Origin: Falsiroseomonas sp051860665
GTDB lineage: Bacteria; Pseudomonadota; Alphaproteobacteria; Acetobacterales; Acetobacteraceae
DNA length: 64,000 nt
Reading direction: 5' to 3'
NCBI RefSeq assembly: GCF_051860665.1
Contig: NZ_JBHYDM010000001.1
Coordinates: forward strand, 350,815-414,814
This document shows, piece by piece, positions 41,748 to 53,615 of the stretch; the stretch's first letter is position 1; every line of letters starts with the position of its first letter. Under the pieces are notes generated by a model. It was not told where the DNA came from and made no database searches. It was given only the letters and a program-made list of their open reading frames with translations. The position numbers and the translations under genes are program-made.

Positions 41748-43727
41748 CTACCGCACCCGCAGCTCCGCCCCCGCCGCCACCCCATCCGCATCCAGCACCG
41801 TCACCCGATAGAAACCCGGCCCCGGCGGTGTCCAGGCGGCCTCCCGCCGCGCCCGGTGGTGATCGAGCGGCGCGCCATCCACCAGGAAGACCAGCGGGCG
41901 GCGGCCGCCGGCGGCGCGCAGCGTCACCGGGCCACCCTCCGCCAGCACCGCGCCGGGCATGGGGAAGACCAGCCGCAGCCGGTCCGCGGCCTCCGCGAAG
42001 GGGCGTGGCGTGGCGCGCACGACAAGCGGCGCGCGCGGTGCGGCCGGCAGCCGCGCAAAGATCGCGGCCAGCGCCGGCAGCGCGGCGCCGCGGCCGGTCA
42101 GGCCGGGGATCGGCGTGCCATCCGGCCGGCCGACCCAGACCCCCGCCACATGCCGCGCATCCAGCCCGACCGCCCAGGCGTCCCGCCCGCCCCAGGAGGT
42201 GCCGGTCTTCCAGGCGACGCCGGCCGGCCCGCCGCCCGGAAAGGGATTCGTCAAAATGCCCGCCACCTCGGCGGCCGCGCGTGGCAGCACCACTTCCGGC
42301 CTCTCGCCGGGCGGGCCGGGCACCGCCACCAGCGGCCCGGCCCGGCCGCGATCGCCCAGCAGCGCATAGAGCGCCACCAGCTCCCGCAAGGTGGTCCCCG
42401 CGCCGCCCAGCGCCAGCGGCAGCGAGGGTTCGGCCCCCGGCGCCAGCCGCGGCGGGCTGCCCGCCAGCTTCAGCGCGGTCGCATAGCGCAGCACGCCCAG
42501 CTCGCTCAGCAGCGCCACGGCCGGCAGGTTCAGCGACTGCCGCAGCGCATCCGCCGCCGTGATCCGGCCGACGAAATCGCGGGAGAAATTCTCCGGCGCA
42601 TAGCTGCCGAAGCGGAAGGGCAGGTCCGCCACCAGCGTCTCGGGCCGCACCACCCCCGCCTCGAAGGCCAGGGCATAGAGAAAGGGCTTCTGGGCCGAGC
42701 CGGGGGAGCGGATGGCGCGCGTCAGGTCCAGCATGCCGGCGCGGGTCTCCACGCCGAAACTGCCGCCGACCAAAGCGCGGATTTCCCGGGATTCGATCTC
42801 CGCCACCACCATGGCCATGGCGGCATGGTCGGACAGCGCCAGCAGCCGGTCCTCGGCCAGCGCCTCCGTCGCCGCCTGAAGGTCGCGGTCGAGCGTGGTG
42901 GCAATGCGGGCACCCGGCGCGGCGTCGCGTGCCAGCTGGCGGGCGAGGTGCGGCGCGAGGCGTGGCATGGGGTGGCGCGCGGTGGGCACGGGCGTGGCGA
43001 AGGCCAGGTCGCGCTCCGCCGCGCTGACCTGGCCAGCGCCGGGGGCGCGCTGGCGCAACATGGCGTCGCGCGCGGCGCGGGCGGCCATGGGGTGCCGGTC
43101 CGGCCGCAGCGCCTCGGGCCGCCGGGCCAGCGCCACCAGCAGCGCCGATTCGGCGGCATCGAGCTGGCCGGGCGGCCGGCCGAACCAGGCGAAGGCGCCG
43201 GCGCGAAGCCCCTCCAGATTGCCGCCCTGCGGGGCGAGGGTCAGCCAGATGCCGAGGATCTCGTCCTTGGAGAAGCGGGCCTCCAGCTGCAGGGCGCGCA
43301 GGATCTCCACGAACTTGCTGCGCAGCGTGCGCGGGCGCGGCTCCAGCAGGCGCGCGGCCTGCATGGTGAGCGTCGAGCCGCCGGAGACGACGCGGCCGGC
43401 GCGGATCCACTGGAAGGCGGCGCGGGCCAGGGCCAGCGGGTCGACGCCCGGATGCCAGCGGAAGCGCGCATCCTCGGCGGCCAGCAGCATGGCGATGAGA
43501 TGGGGTGGCAGGTCGGCGGGCGCGGTCGGCAGGCGCCAGATGCCGCCGGGGACCGGCAGGGCGGAGAGGGTGCGGCCCTGGCGGTCCAGGACCTCGATGC
43601 CGGGGTGCAGGCGGGCGAGGTTGGGGGGGAAGGCGCGGTCGAGGGTGAAGAGGGCGGCCACCATGACCGCAGCCAGCAGAATCAGGGCTCTCCCTCTCCC
43701 CTGCGGGTGGAGAGGGCTTTTCGCCAC
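41748..43727 (-). CDS. pbpC: Penicillin-binding protein 1C
   Basis: 659-residue bifunctional murein synthase in the inner membrane. Membrane anchor about residues 14-30. Transglycosylase: catalytic Glu85 in AAEDARFRWHPGVDP and SGGSTLTMQAARLL. Transpeptidase: SPGSAQKP (nucleophile Ser), SLN, and WKTGTSWGGRDAW. The C-terminal 90 residues are the BiPBP_C module seen in PBP1C only. Start GTG at 43727; the upstream GGAGG is very close, so the start may be a few codons later. It lies nine bases after the alpha-2-macroglobulin gene, the classic pairing in which both help guard and repair the envelope. Confidence 0.93.
   Translation of the reverse strand: MAKSPLHPQGRGRALILLAAVMVAALFTLDRAFPPNLARLHPGIEVLDRQGRTLSALPVPGGIWRLPTAPADLPPHLIAMLLAAEDARFRWHPGVDPLALARAAFQWIRAGRVVSGGSTLTMQAARLLEPRPRTLRSKFVEILRALQLEARFSKDEILGIWLTLAPQGGNLEGLRAGAFAWFGRPPGQLDAAESALLVALARRPEALRPDRHPMAARAARDAMLRQRAPGAGQVSAAERDLAFATPVPTARHPMPRLAPHLARQLARDAAPGARIATTLDRDLQAATEALAEDRLLALSDHAAMAMVVAEIESREIRALVGGSFGVETRAGMLDLTRAIRSPGSAQKPFLYALAFEAGVVRPETLVADLPFRFGSYAPENFSRDFVGRITAADALRQSLNLPAVALLSELGVLRYATALKLAGSPPRLAPGAEPSLPLALGGAGTTLRELVALYALLGDRGRAGPLVAVPGPPGERPEVVLPRAAAEVAGILTNPFPGGGPAGVAWKTGTSWGGRDAWAVGLDARHVAGVWVGRPDGTPIPGLTGRGAALPALAAIFARLPAAPRAPLVVRATPRPFAEAADRLRLVFPMPGAVLAEGGPVTLRAAGGRRPLVFLVDGAPLDHHRARREAAWTPPGPGFYRVTVLDADGVAAGAELRVR
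43692..43716. repeat. Hairpin element inside the pbpC start region
   Basis: CCCTCTCC, a nine-base loop and GGAGAGGG. It lies within the first codons of the PBP1C reading, unlike its intergenic relatives, which may mean the true start of that gene is further in. Confidence 0.35.
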
Positions 43728-43736
43728 CCTCCGCCA

Positions 43737-46700
43737 TCACTCGCTCGGCAGCACCGTGACGCGGGCCACGTTCTGGCGGGCGAAGACGCCGGGGCGGTAC
43801 ATGTCCTGCGCCTCCATTCCCGGCAGTTCGAAGCTCCCTGCCGTCACCGCCCGCACCCGCACGGCGAAGCGCGCCAGGGGGTTGCTCGGCGTCAGCTCCA
43901 GCGCCGCCGCGTAGCGGTCGTCGCGGGCCGGCTGGGCCTCAGGCTCGGTCAGCGTGCCGAGCCAGGGCATGCCCTGCACCTCGCCGGGGCCGAGCCGCCC
44001 GGCGATCTCCCACCCCGCCGGCAGGCCCTGGATCACCATGGCCATGTGGCGTTCATTGGTGGTGGCGCGGGCCTCCATCAGCAGCACGAAGCCGGTGCCG
44101 GCGCGCACCGTGTCGAGGTTCAGCGGCTGGCCGTCCAGCGCGAAGAAACGCCGCGCCACCCGCATGCCCTGGCTGGCCGCCGGCAGCGGCGAGGTCGGCA
44201 CGCCGGCGATGGAGACCGCCTGCGCAACCGGCGCATCGCCCCGGTTGCGGGCCTGCCCCGCCGCCGCCAGCGGCGCCGTCACCACGCCGGCCACCGGCAG
44301 GTCCCGCCCATCCAGCGTGATCCGCGCCGGGCGGCCATCGCGGCCCAGCACGAAGGCGGCCGCCACCGCCCAGGCCTGTTCCTGGGTATTGCTGACCGCG
44401 GGCGTGAATTCCGCCCCCGGCAGCCGGCCGAGCAGCGCCGGCAGCCGGTCCTGGGCCACGCCGGATTCGCGCAGCAGCAGGGCGGTGGCCAGGCCATCCC
44501 GCGCCGCGCTGCCGAAATCCTCGTACCAGTGCTGCCGCGCCGGATTGGCGAGCGCCTCGGCGAAGATCGCCTCCGCCCGCCCCCGGTCGCCAGCACGGGC
44601 GAAGGCCGCGGCAAGCTGGGCCTTGGCGAGCGGCGTCGGCAACCGGTCCAGCTGCTCCGCCAGGCGCCGCGCCGCACCCAGGCGGTTGCGCCCGGCCAGC
44701 GCCAGCAGATGCACGCGGTAGGCCTGCAGGGCGAAGAATTCGGGCGAATTGCCGCTGCCCTCCAGCTCGTCCTCCACCGCCCGAAGGGCCGCGTTCAGCG
44801 CCGCCTCCGGCACCGCCGCCCCCTGGGCCCGGGCGCGCAGAAGCGCCTCCGTCGCATAGAGGCTGGCCCAGTCCTGCACGCTGCCCTCGGCGCTCCAATA
44901 GCCGAAGCGGCCATCGTAGCGCTGGCGGTCGAGCACGGAGGCAATCGCCCGGCCGAGCTGGGCCGCATCCTCCTGCGCCGTATCCGCATTGGCCGGGGCA
45001 TGGGACAGCGCCAGCACGCGGGAGCCGGCCTGCTCGACGCAATCCAGCGGGAAGCGGCGCAGCCCCGCCAGCAGGGCCTGCGGGTCGTAGCGCACCGGCG
45101 CGCCCCAGCTGGCCGTGGCCCGCCAGGTGCCATCCAGGAAGCGGGAGCTGGGCAGCGGCACCGGCGCGGTCGCGCCCGGCGCCAGGGTGCTGACCGCCAC
45201 CTCCGTCACCGCGGGGCGGGAGGAGCGGACGGTGATCGCCGCCTCGCGTTCCGTGCGGAAGCCGCCCGGGCCGGTGACCGCGAGGCGCAGCATCCCCTGT
45301 CCCACGCCGAGGCCGCGCAGGCTGGTGGCGGGGGCAGCGCGGGCGCCGGTGGCCAGATTCGCCTCCAGCGTCGCGGGACCGGCCAGGGCGATGGCGCCGG
45401 TCGCGGTCAGCGTGGCCCGGAAGTCACCCGGCGGCAGTTCGACATTGTGCAGCAGCAGCGGCAGCCGCACCTCGTCGCCCGGCGCCAGGAAGCGCGGCAG
45501 CAGCGCCTCCGCCACCGCCTGTTCGCGGATGGTCATGGGTTTCGCCGCGCTGCCGATGCGGGCGCCGTCCCAGGCCACCGCCATCAGCCGCACCTCGCCG
45601 GCGAAATCCGGCAGGTCGAGCGGGATGGTCGCGGTGCCATCGGCGGCCACCGCCACCGGCCCCTGGAACAGCGCCACCAGGCGCTGCGGCACCTGCAGCC
45701 CGGCGCCGCCATCCATGCCGTCGCCGCCCTGGCGCAGCACCGCGGCCTCGCCCTCCGCCGGCGCGATCAGCCGGCCGTAATCGTCGCGGATATCGAGGCC
45801 GAGCCGGCGGCGCGCCAGGAAATGCGCCACCGGATCCGGCGAGGCGAAGTTGGTAATTCGCAAGATGCCCTCATCCACCGCGGCCAGCGTCACCATGGCG
45901 GTGGCGCCGGCCCCGGCGATGCGCAGCGGCACCTCGATGCGGGTCTGCGGCCGGGCGAGCGGCGGCGTGTCGATCGCCACCTCCAGCCGCCGCGCCGCCG
46001 GATCCAGCGCGAGCCAGGCGAGGCCGAGCGCGCGGCCCGGCCGCCCGGCCGGGGCATTGGCTTGGCGCCCCGCTGGGGCGACGCCCGGCCGGAAGACGGT
46101 GACGGCGACATGCGCGCCAGGACCCCAGGCGGCGTCGACGGGCACCTCCACCTCCGCCCCCGCCTCCGGCACCTCGACCTCGCGCAGCGAGACCACGCGG
46201 TCCGTCAGCACGGCGATGCTGGCGCGGCCCGCGAAGGGCGGGGTGATGCGCAGGCGGGCGGTGTCGCCCGCGGCATAGGCGCGGCGGTCGGCGGCGACAT
46301 CGACGCGGTCCGGCACCTCCGCCGCCTCCGCCTGCGCCCAGCCGGCGCGGAAGCGGTAGGTGGCAATGCCGAGTCCGCTGGGTTCGGTCACTTCCAGCCG
46401 GTAGCGGCCGAAGGACAGGCTGCGGGCGAAGCGCGCCGGCTGGCCGGGGGCCACCTGCACATCGGTCGAATCCACCGGCTCGTCGCGCCAGACCGTCTCG
46501 TAGCGCGCCAGGCGCTCCCGCATCACGATCCGCCAATCGGGGCGTTCGCGCACCAGCCGCACCCGCAGCGTGCCGGCGATCGCCTCGCCCGCCGGGTTCA
46601 CCGCGGCGATGTCGAAGGCGGCCTCCGCCCCGTCATTCACCGCGCCGCCCTCGAAGGCGGGGCGGAGGGCCAACAGCGTGCCGCGGGCGCGCACGGGCAG

Positions 46701-48872
46701 GGAGAGCCGCGTGCCGCTCGCCCGGCCGCCCGGCTCCGACATCAGGATGGAGACATCGGCGCGCAGCGGCCGCGTGGTGTCCGGCGCCTGGGGCAGCAGC
46801 AGGGAGAGCGTCGCCTTGCCCTCCGCATCCGTCTCCGGCACGTCGAAGCTCTGCAGGTCCGGCGTGAAGTTTTCGTCCATCAGGCCGAAATGCCAGCCGC
46901 GCCAGGCCTCGAAGGGCTGTGGATCGACCGACAGGCGCAGCTCCGCCGTGCCGGTCAGCCCGGCGCCGGGCGCGCCGTAGAGGAAGCGGGCGGCGACGGG
47001 GATCTCCAGATCCTGGCCCGGCACCAGCGGGCCGGCGGCCGGGCCGGCGGTGACCTCGAGCCGTTCCGGCACGAAGGCCTCCACCCGGAAGCTGGTGGCG
47101 CCGATGGCCTGGCCATTCGGATCGGCCAGCACCTCCACCGACCAGGACCCCGCCGGCGCGCTGGCCGAAAGCGGCACCGGCACCACCAGGGCCGCGCCCT
47201 GCACCCGGTCCGGCACGCTCTCGAAGAACACCTGGCCATTCGGGCGCCGCACCCGCAGCCGCACGGGCAGGTCCACCGGCTGGCCGGCGCCGTCGCGCAG
47301 CAGCGCGCCCAGCCGCACCACCTCGCCGGGGCGATAGATGCCGCGGTCCAGCCAGAGGAAGGCATCCAGCGGCCCCGGATGCGGCCGCCCCTCGGCACCG
47401 CGATCCGTCAGGTCGAAGGCCGCGCTTTCCAGGCTGAGTGTCGCAAAGTCCTCGCCCGAGAAGGCCTGCACGGCGATCGGGGCCAGCTGCCCGGTGCCGC
47501 GCAGCAGTGCGGCATTGAAGCGTGCCAGGCCATCCGGGCCTGTCACCGCCTCGCCCAGAATGTCGTTGTTGCGCGCCAGCAGCACGGTGCGGACGCCTTC
47601 CCGCACCCGGGCATCCGAGAAACCGCGCAGCTGCACGGCCAGGCCCTGCGCGCCGCGCCAGGCGGTGATGCCGAGATCGGTCGCCAGCACGGCGAGCGAG
47701 GCGCTGGACCCGCGCCGCGTGCCATCGCCCGGCGTTGCCACCAGCACATACATCCCCGGCCCGGCGCTGCGCAGCGCCTCCGGCAGCGGCAGGGCGTTGC
47801 GGGCCATGCGGTTGGGCTCCGCCGCCGGCAGCTCCGCGCGGCCTTCCCAGACCACGCGCCCGAGATCCTCGGAGAGGTTCTCCGCCATCCACTCATCCAT
47901 GGCCGTGCCGGGCCGCCATTCGCGCATCAGCGGCACCAGGTTGCGCTCCGTCACCCGCACCAGCTTCAGGGACAGCGCGGTGACATTCACCGTCGCCACC
48001 GTCACCCGCGGGTCCTGGCCCTGCGGCAGCAGGAAGGCGCGGTTGTCGAAGGCGATGCGGGCCGGGCGGTTCGGCATGGCGATGCGATAGGGCGTGTCGC
48101 GCAGCATCCGCAGCCCATCCTCCCCGGGCAGGCCGGCACGCACCACCAGCTGGGTGGTCTGGCCCCAGGGCAGGCCGGCGACGCATAGCGCATCCCCCTC
48201 CCGCGTCACCGCCAGATCGGGCAGGGCAGGCTCCGTCCGCAGCCAGTCGCGCGGCTGCCAATCCGTCCGCCGCGCCGGCGGGGTGGTGAAGGCGAGGCAG
48301 GCGCGGGCGGGCTCGGCATCCGGCTCCGTCGTGATGCGTCGCACCAGCAGGCCGGCGGCGCGGCGGGCGGCGGCCAGCATCTCCCGCTGCTTGGCATCCT
48401 CCGGCGCACGCTCGACCACCGCGGTCAGCGCCTCGATCTGCCAGATCGGCTGGTCCAGCCGGCGCATCGCCTCCGCCATCACCAGCAGGGAGGGGATCTC
48501 GGGCGGGCCGCCCGGCACCAGCATGAAGGCGCGCCAGCCGGCGTGCAGCGCGCGCAGGGCCTCCGGCGGGCTGCGGGAGAGCTGGGCATTGGCCAGCGCC
48601 ATCCAGTGGTCGGCGGTGGCCTGGCCGGCGCCGACCCGCTCCTCCCATGCCGCGGCGGCGGCGGCCCAGTCCCGCCGCGCCTCCGCCGCGCGGGCGCGGG
48701 CCTCGGCCTGGTTGCGCTGCTGCGGCGTGCCGCCGGCCGGGAAGCGGCGGGTCAGCGCGGATTCGTAGCGGGCGGAATCCTCGGGCAGGCCGGGTGGGTC
48801 GAAGTTCTGGGCCGCAGCGGGCATCAGCCAGCCCAGCAACAGCAGCAGGGGCAGAAGGAAGCGAAGCGTCAT
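43737..48872 (-). CDS. Bacterial alpha-2-macroglobulin with thioester motif
   Basis: 1711-residue protease trap of the YfhM type. A signal peptide MTLRFLLPLLLLLGWLMPAA ends near AAAQ with no Cys, so it is not a lipoprotein, unlike the E. coli protein. It then carries many MG-type beta-sandwich domains (Pro/Gly/Arg-rich, for example GIYRPGEVVRLGALLRDGAG) and the thioester motif CVEQ at about residues 1278-1281 in the helical toroid domain, followed by the C-terminal receptor-like domain. A protease cutting the bait region would be trapped covalently. The start ATG at 48872 has GGGAG upstream. It is first in an operon with pbpC and divergent from the epimerase. Confidence 0.93.
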   Translation of the reverse strand: MTLRFLLPLLLLLGWLMPAAAQNFDPPGLPEDSARYESALTRRFPAGGTPQQRNQAEARARAAEARRDWAAAAAAWEERVGAGQATADHWMALANAQLSRSPPEALRALHAGWRAFMLVPGGPPEIPSLLVMAEAMRRLDQPIWQIEALTAVVERAPEDAKQREMLAAARRAAGLLVRRITTEPDAEPARACLAFTTPPARRTDWQPRDWLRTEPALPDLAVTREGDALCVAGLPWGQTTQLVVRAGLPGEDGLRMLRDTPYRIAMPNRPARIAFDNRAFLLPQGQDPRVTVATVNVTALSLKLVRVTERNLVPLMREWRPGTAMDEWMAENLSEDLGRVVWEGRAELPAAEPNRMARNALPLPEALRSAGPGMYVLVATPGDGTRRGSSASLAVLATDLGITAWRGAQGLAVQLRGFSDARVREGVRTVLLARNNDILGEAVTGPDGLARFNAALLRGTGQLAPIAVQAFSGEDFATLSLESAAFDLTDRGAEGRPHPGPLDAFLWLDRGIYRPGEVVRLGALLRDGAGQPVDLPVRLRVRRPNGQVFFESVPDRVQGAALVVPVPLSASAPAGSWSVEVLADPNGQAIGATSFRVEAFVPERLEVTAGPAAGPLVPGQDLEIPVAARFLYGAPGAGLTGTAELRLSVDPQPFEAWRGWHFGLMDENFTPDLQSFDVPETDAEGKATLSLLLPQAPDTTRPLRADVSILMSEPGGRASGTRLSLPVRARGTLLALRPAFEGGAVNDGAEAAFDIAAVNPAGEAIAGTLRVRLVRERPDWRIVMRERLARYETVWRDEPVDSTDVQVAPGQPARFARSLSFGRYRLEVTEPSGLGIATYRFRAGWAQAEAAEVPDRVDVAADRRAYAAGDTARLRITPPFAGRASIAVLTDRVVSLREVEVPEAGAEVEVPVDAAWGPGAHVAVTVFRPGVAPAGRQANAPAGRPGRALGLAWLALDPAARRLEVAIDTPPLARPQTRIEVPLRIAGAGATAMVTLAAVDEGILRITNFASPDPVAHFLARRRLGLDIRDDYGRLIAPAEGEAAVLRQGGDGMDGGAGLQVPQRLVALFQGPVAVAADGTATIPLDLPDFAGEVRLMAVAWDGARIGSAAKPMTIREQAVAEALLPRFLAPGDEVRLPLLLHNVELPPGDFRATLTATGAIALAGPATLEANLATGARAAPATSLRGLGVGQGMLRLAVTGPGGFRTEREAAITVRSSRPAVTEVAVSTLAPGATAPVPLPSSRFLDGTWRATASWGAPVRYDPQALLAGLRRFPLDCVEQAGSRVLALSHAPANADTAQEDAAQLGRAIASVLDRQRYDGRFGYWSAEGSVQDWASLYATEALLRARAQGAAVPEAALNAALRAVEDELEGSGNSPEFFALQAYRVHLLALAGRNRLGAARRLAEQLDRLPTPLAKAQLAAAFARAGDRGRAEAIFAEALANPARQHWYEDFGSAARDGLATALLLRESGVAQDRLPALLGRLPGAEFTPAVSNTQEQAWAVAAAFVLGRDGRPARITLDGRDLPVAGVVTAPLAAAGQARNRGDAPVAQAVSIAGVPTSPLPAASQGMRVARRFFALDGQPLNLDTVRAGTGFVLLMEARATTNERHMAMVIQGLPAGWEIAGRLGPGEVQGMPWLGTLTEPEAQPARDDRYAAALELTPSNPLARFAVRVRAVTAGSFELPGMEAQDMYRPGVFARQNVARVTVLPSE

Positions 48873-49063
48873 GGTGGCTCCCGCGGGCGGCGTTTCGGGA
48901 AGCATGGCATGCCGCCCGCGTCCCGTGCAGCGTGTGCTGCCGCAACCGGCGCACAATGACCGGCGCGCATGGCGCGGGGCGTTCACGCTTTCGCAAGCAG
49001 CCTTGGGGCAGGGTCGCCGCCCAGGTCCCGCCCCCGCCGGGCCCGCAGCAAGGAAGCCGTCGC

Positions 49064-50056
<993 letters not shown>

Positions 50057-50097
50057 GCTTTACGGGCTGTCCATACCGGTCGCGCTAGTCTGCGCGC

Positions 50098-52250
<2,153 letters not shown>

Positions 52251-52254
<4 letters not shown>

Positions 52255-53612
52255 GCCATCTTCGACGCATCAGGCCGGCGAAACCCCGGCTGGCCGCGGA
52301 AGCGGTGCCCTTCCAGGAGGATCTGGAGGCGCTGATCGCGGAGCCGCCGTCCCGCTTCCTCGGCGGCGCGCCCTGGCTGCTGGGGCTGCTGGCCCTGGCC
52401 CTGCTGGTCGGCGCGGCGCTGGCACGGATCGATGTGGTGGTGACCGGCCATGGCCGGCTGGTGCCGGATGCGCCGCCGCTGGTGCTGCAGCCGATGGAAC
52501 GCGCGGTTCTGCGCGAACTGCTGGTGCGCCCCGGCCAGGCGGTGCGGCGCGGCGAGGTGCTGGCCCTGCTCGATCCGACCTTCTCGGCCGCGGACCGCGA
52601 GGCGCTGGCCGCCCAGGCGCAATCGCTGCGCGCGCAATTGGCCCGGGTCGAGGCCGAGCTGGCCGGCGGGGCGCCGGTGCCGGGCGACAATGCGGAGTCC
52701 GCGCTGCAGGCTGTGCTGCAGGCGCAGCGCCAGGCGCTGCGGGCCACCCGTTTGCAGGCGCTGGAGGGCGATATCCGGGCGCTGGAGCAGGGGCTGCAGG
52801 CGATTGCGGCGCAGCAGGAGGGGCTGGCCGAGCGCGCCGCCATCGCGCGTGACGTGGAGCAGCTCCGCGCCCGGCTGCTGGAAGGGCAGATCGGATCGCG
52901 CCTGAACCTGCTGGCGGCGCGTGTGCAGCGGCTGGAGGCGGAGCAGGCGCTGGAGACGGCGCGCAGCCGGCAGCAGGAACTGTCGCACAGCCTGGCCGCC
53001 CGCCGCGCCGAGCATGCCGCCTTCCAGGAGGAATGGACGCGGCTGCTGCTGGAGGATGCGGTGCGGCTGCGCGGCGAGCTGGTGCGCGTGACGGAATCCC
53101 TCGCCAAGGCCGAGCGGATGGAGGCGCTGACCACGCTGCGCGCGCCGGCCGATGGCGTGGTGCTGGAAGTGGCGCGCCGCTCCGCCGGTTCCGTGCTGCG
53201 GGAGGCGGAGCCGCTGGTGGTGCTGGTGCCGGCCGATGCGCCGCTGATCGCCGAGATCAGCCTGCGCTCCGCCGATATCGGCCATCTGCGCATCGGCGAT
53301 CCGGTGGTGCTGAAGGTGGATGCCTTCCCCTTCCAGCGGCACGGCCCGCTGCATGGCAGCCTGCGCGCCGTCAGCCGCGACAGCTTTGGCGCCAACCAGC
53401 CGGCCGGCGGCGAGCCCCTGCCGGGCGCGCCCGCCGTGCATCGCGGCCAGGTGGAGATCGCGCCCGAATCCGCGCTGCGGCTGGAGCCGGGCCTGGCGCC
53501 GATTCCCGGCATGACGCTGACGGCGGAGATCAAGGTGGGGGATCGCAGCGTGCTGGGCTATTTCCTCACGCCGCTGCTGCGGGGCATGCAGGAGAGCCTG
53601 CGGGAGCCCTGA
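52251..53612 (+). CDS. HlyD-type type I secretion adaptor
   Basis: 453-residue membrane-fusion protein. A short cytoplasmic N-region, one transmembrane helix (about 40-60, WLLGLLALALLVGAALARID), a lipoyl half (VLRELLVRPGQAVRRGEVLA), a long coiled-coil hairpin (about 115-270) and the second lipoyl half plus beta-barrel (LRAPADGVVLEVARRSAGSV and later AEIKVGDRSVLGYFLTPL). The start ATG at 52251 overlaps the ABC gene stop in ATGA. A TolC channel is not in the window. With the ABC protein it forms the inner half of a type I secretion machine. Confidence 0.92.
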
Positions 53613-53615
53613 CCT

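Noticed and set aside
41856..48188. 2110-codon plus-strand frame
   Set aside because: Antisense to the alpha-2-macroglobulin and pbpC genes. High GC makes stop codons rare on the opposite strand; the translation is Arg/Ala/Gln-rich with no domains.
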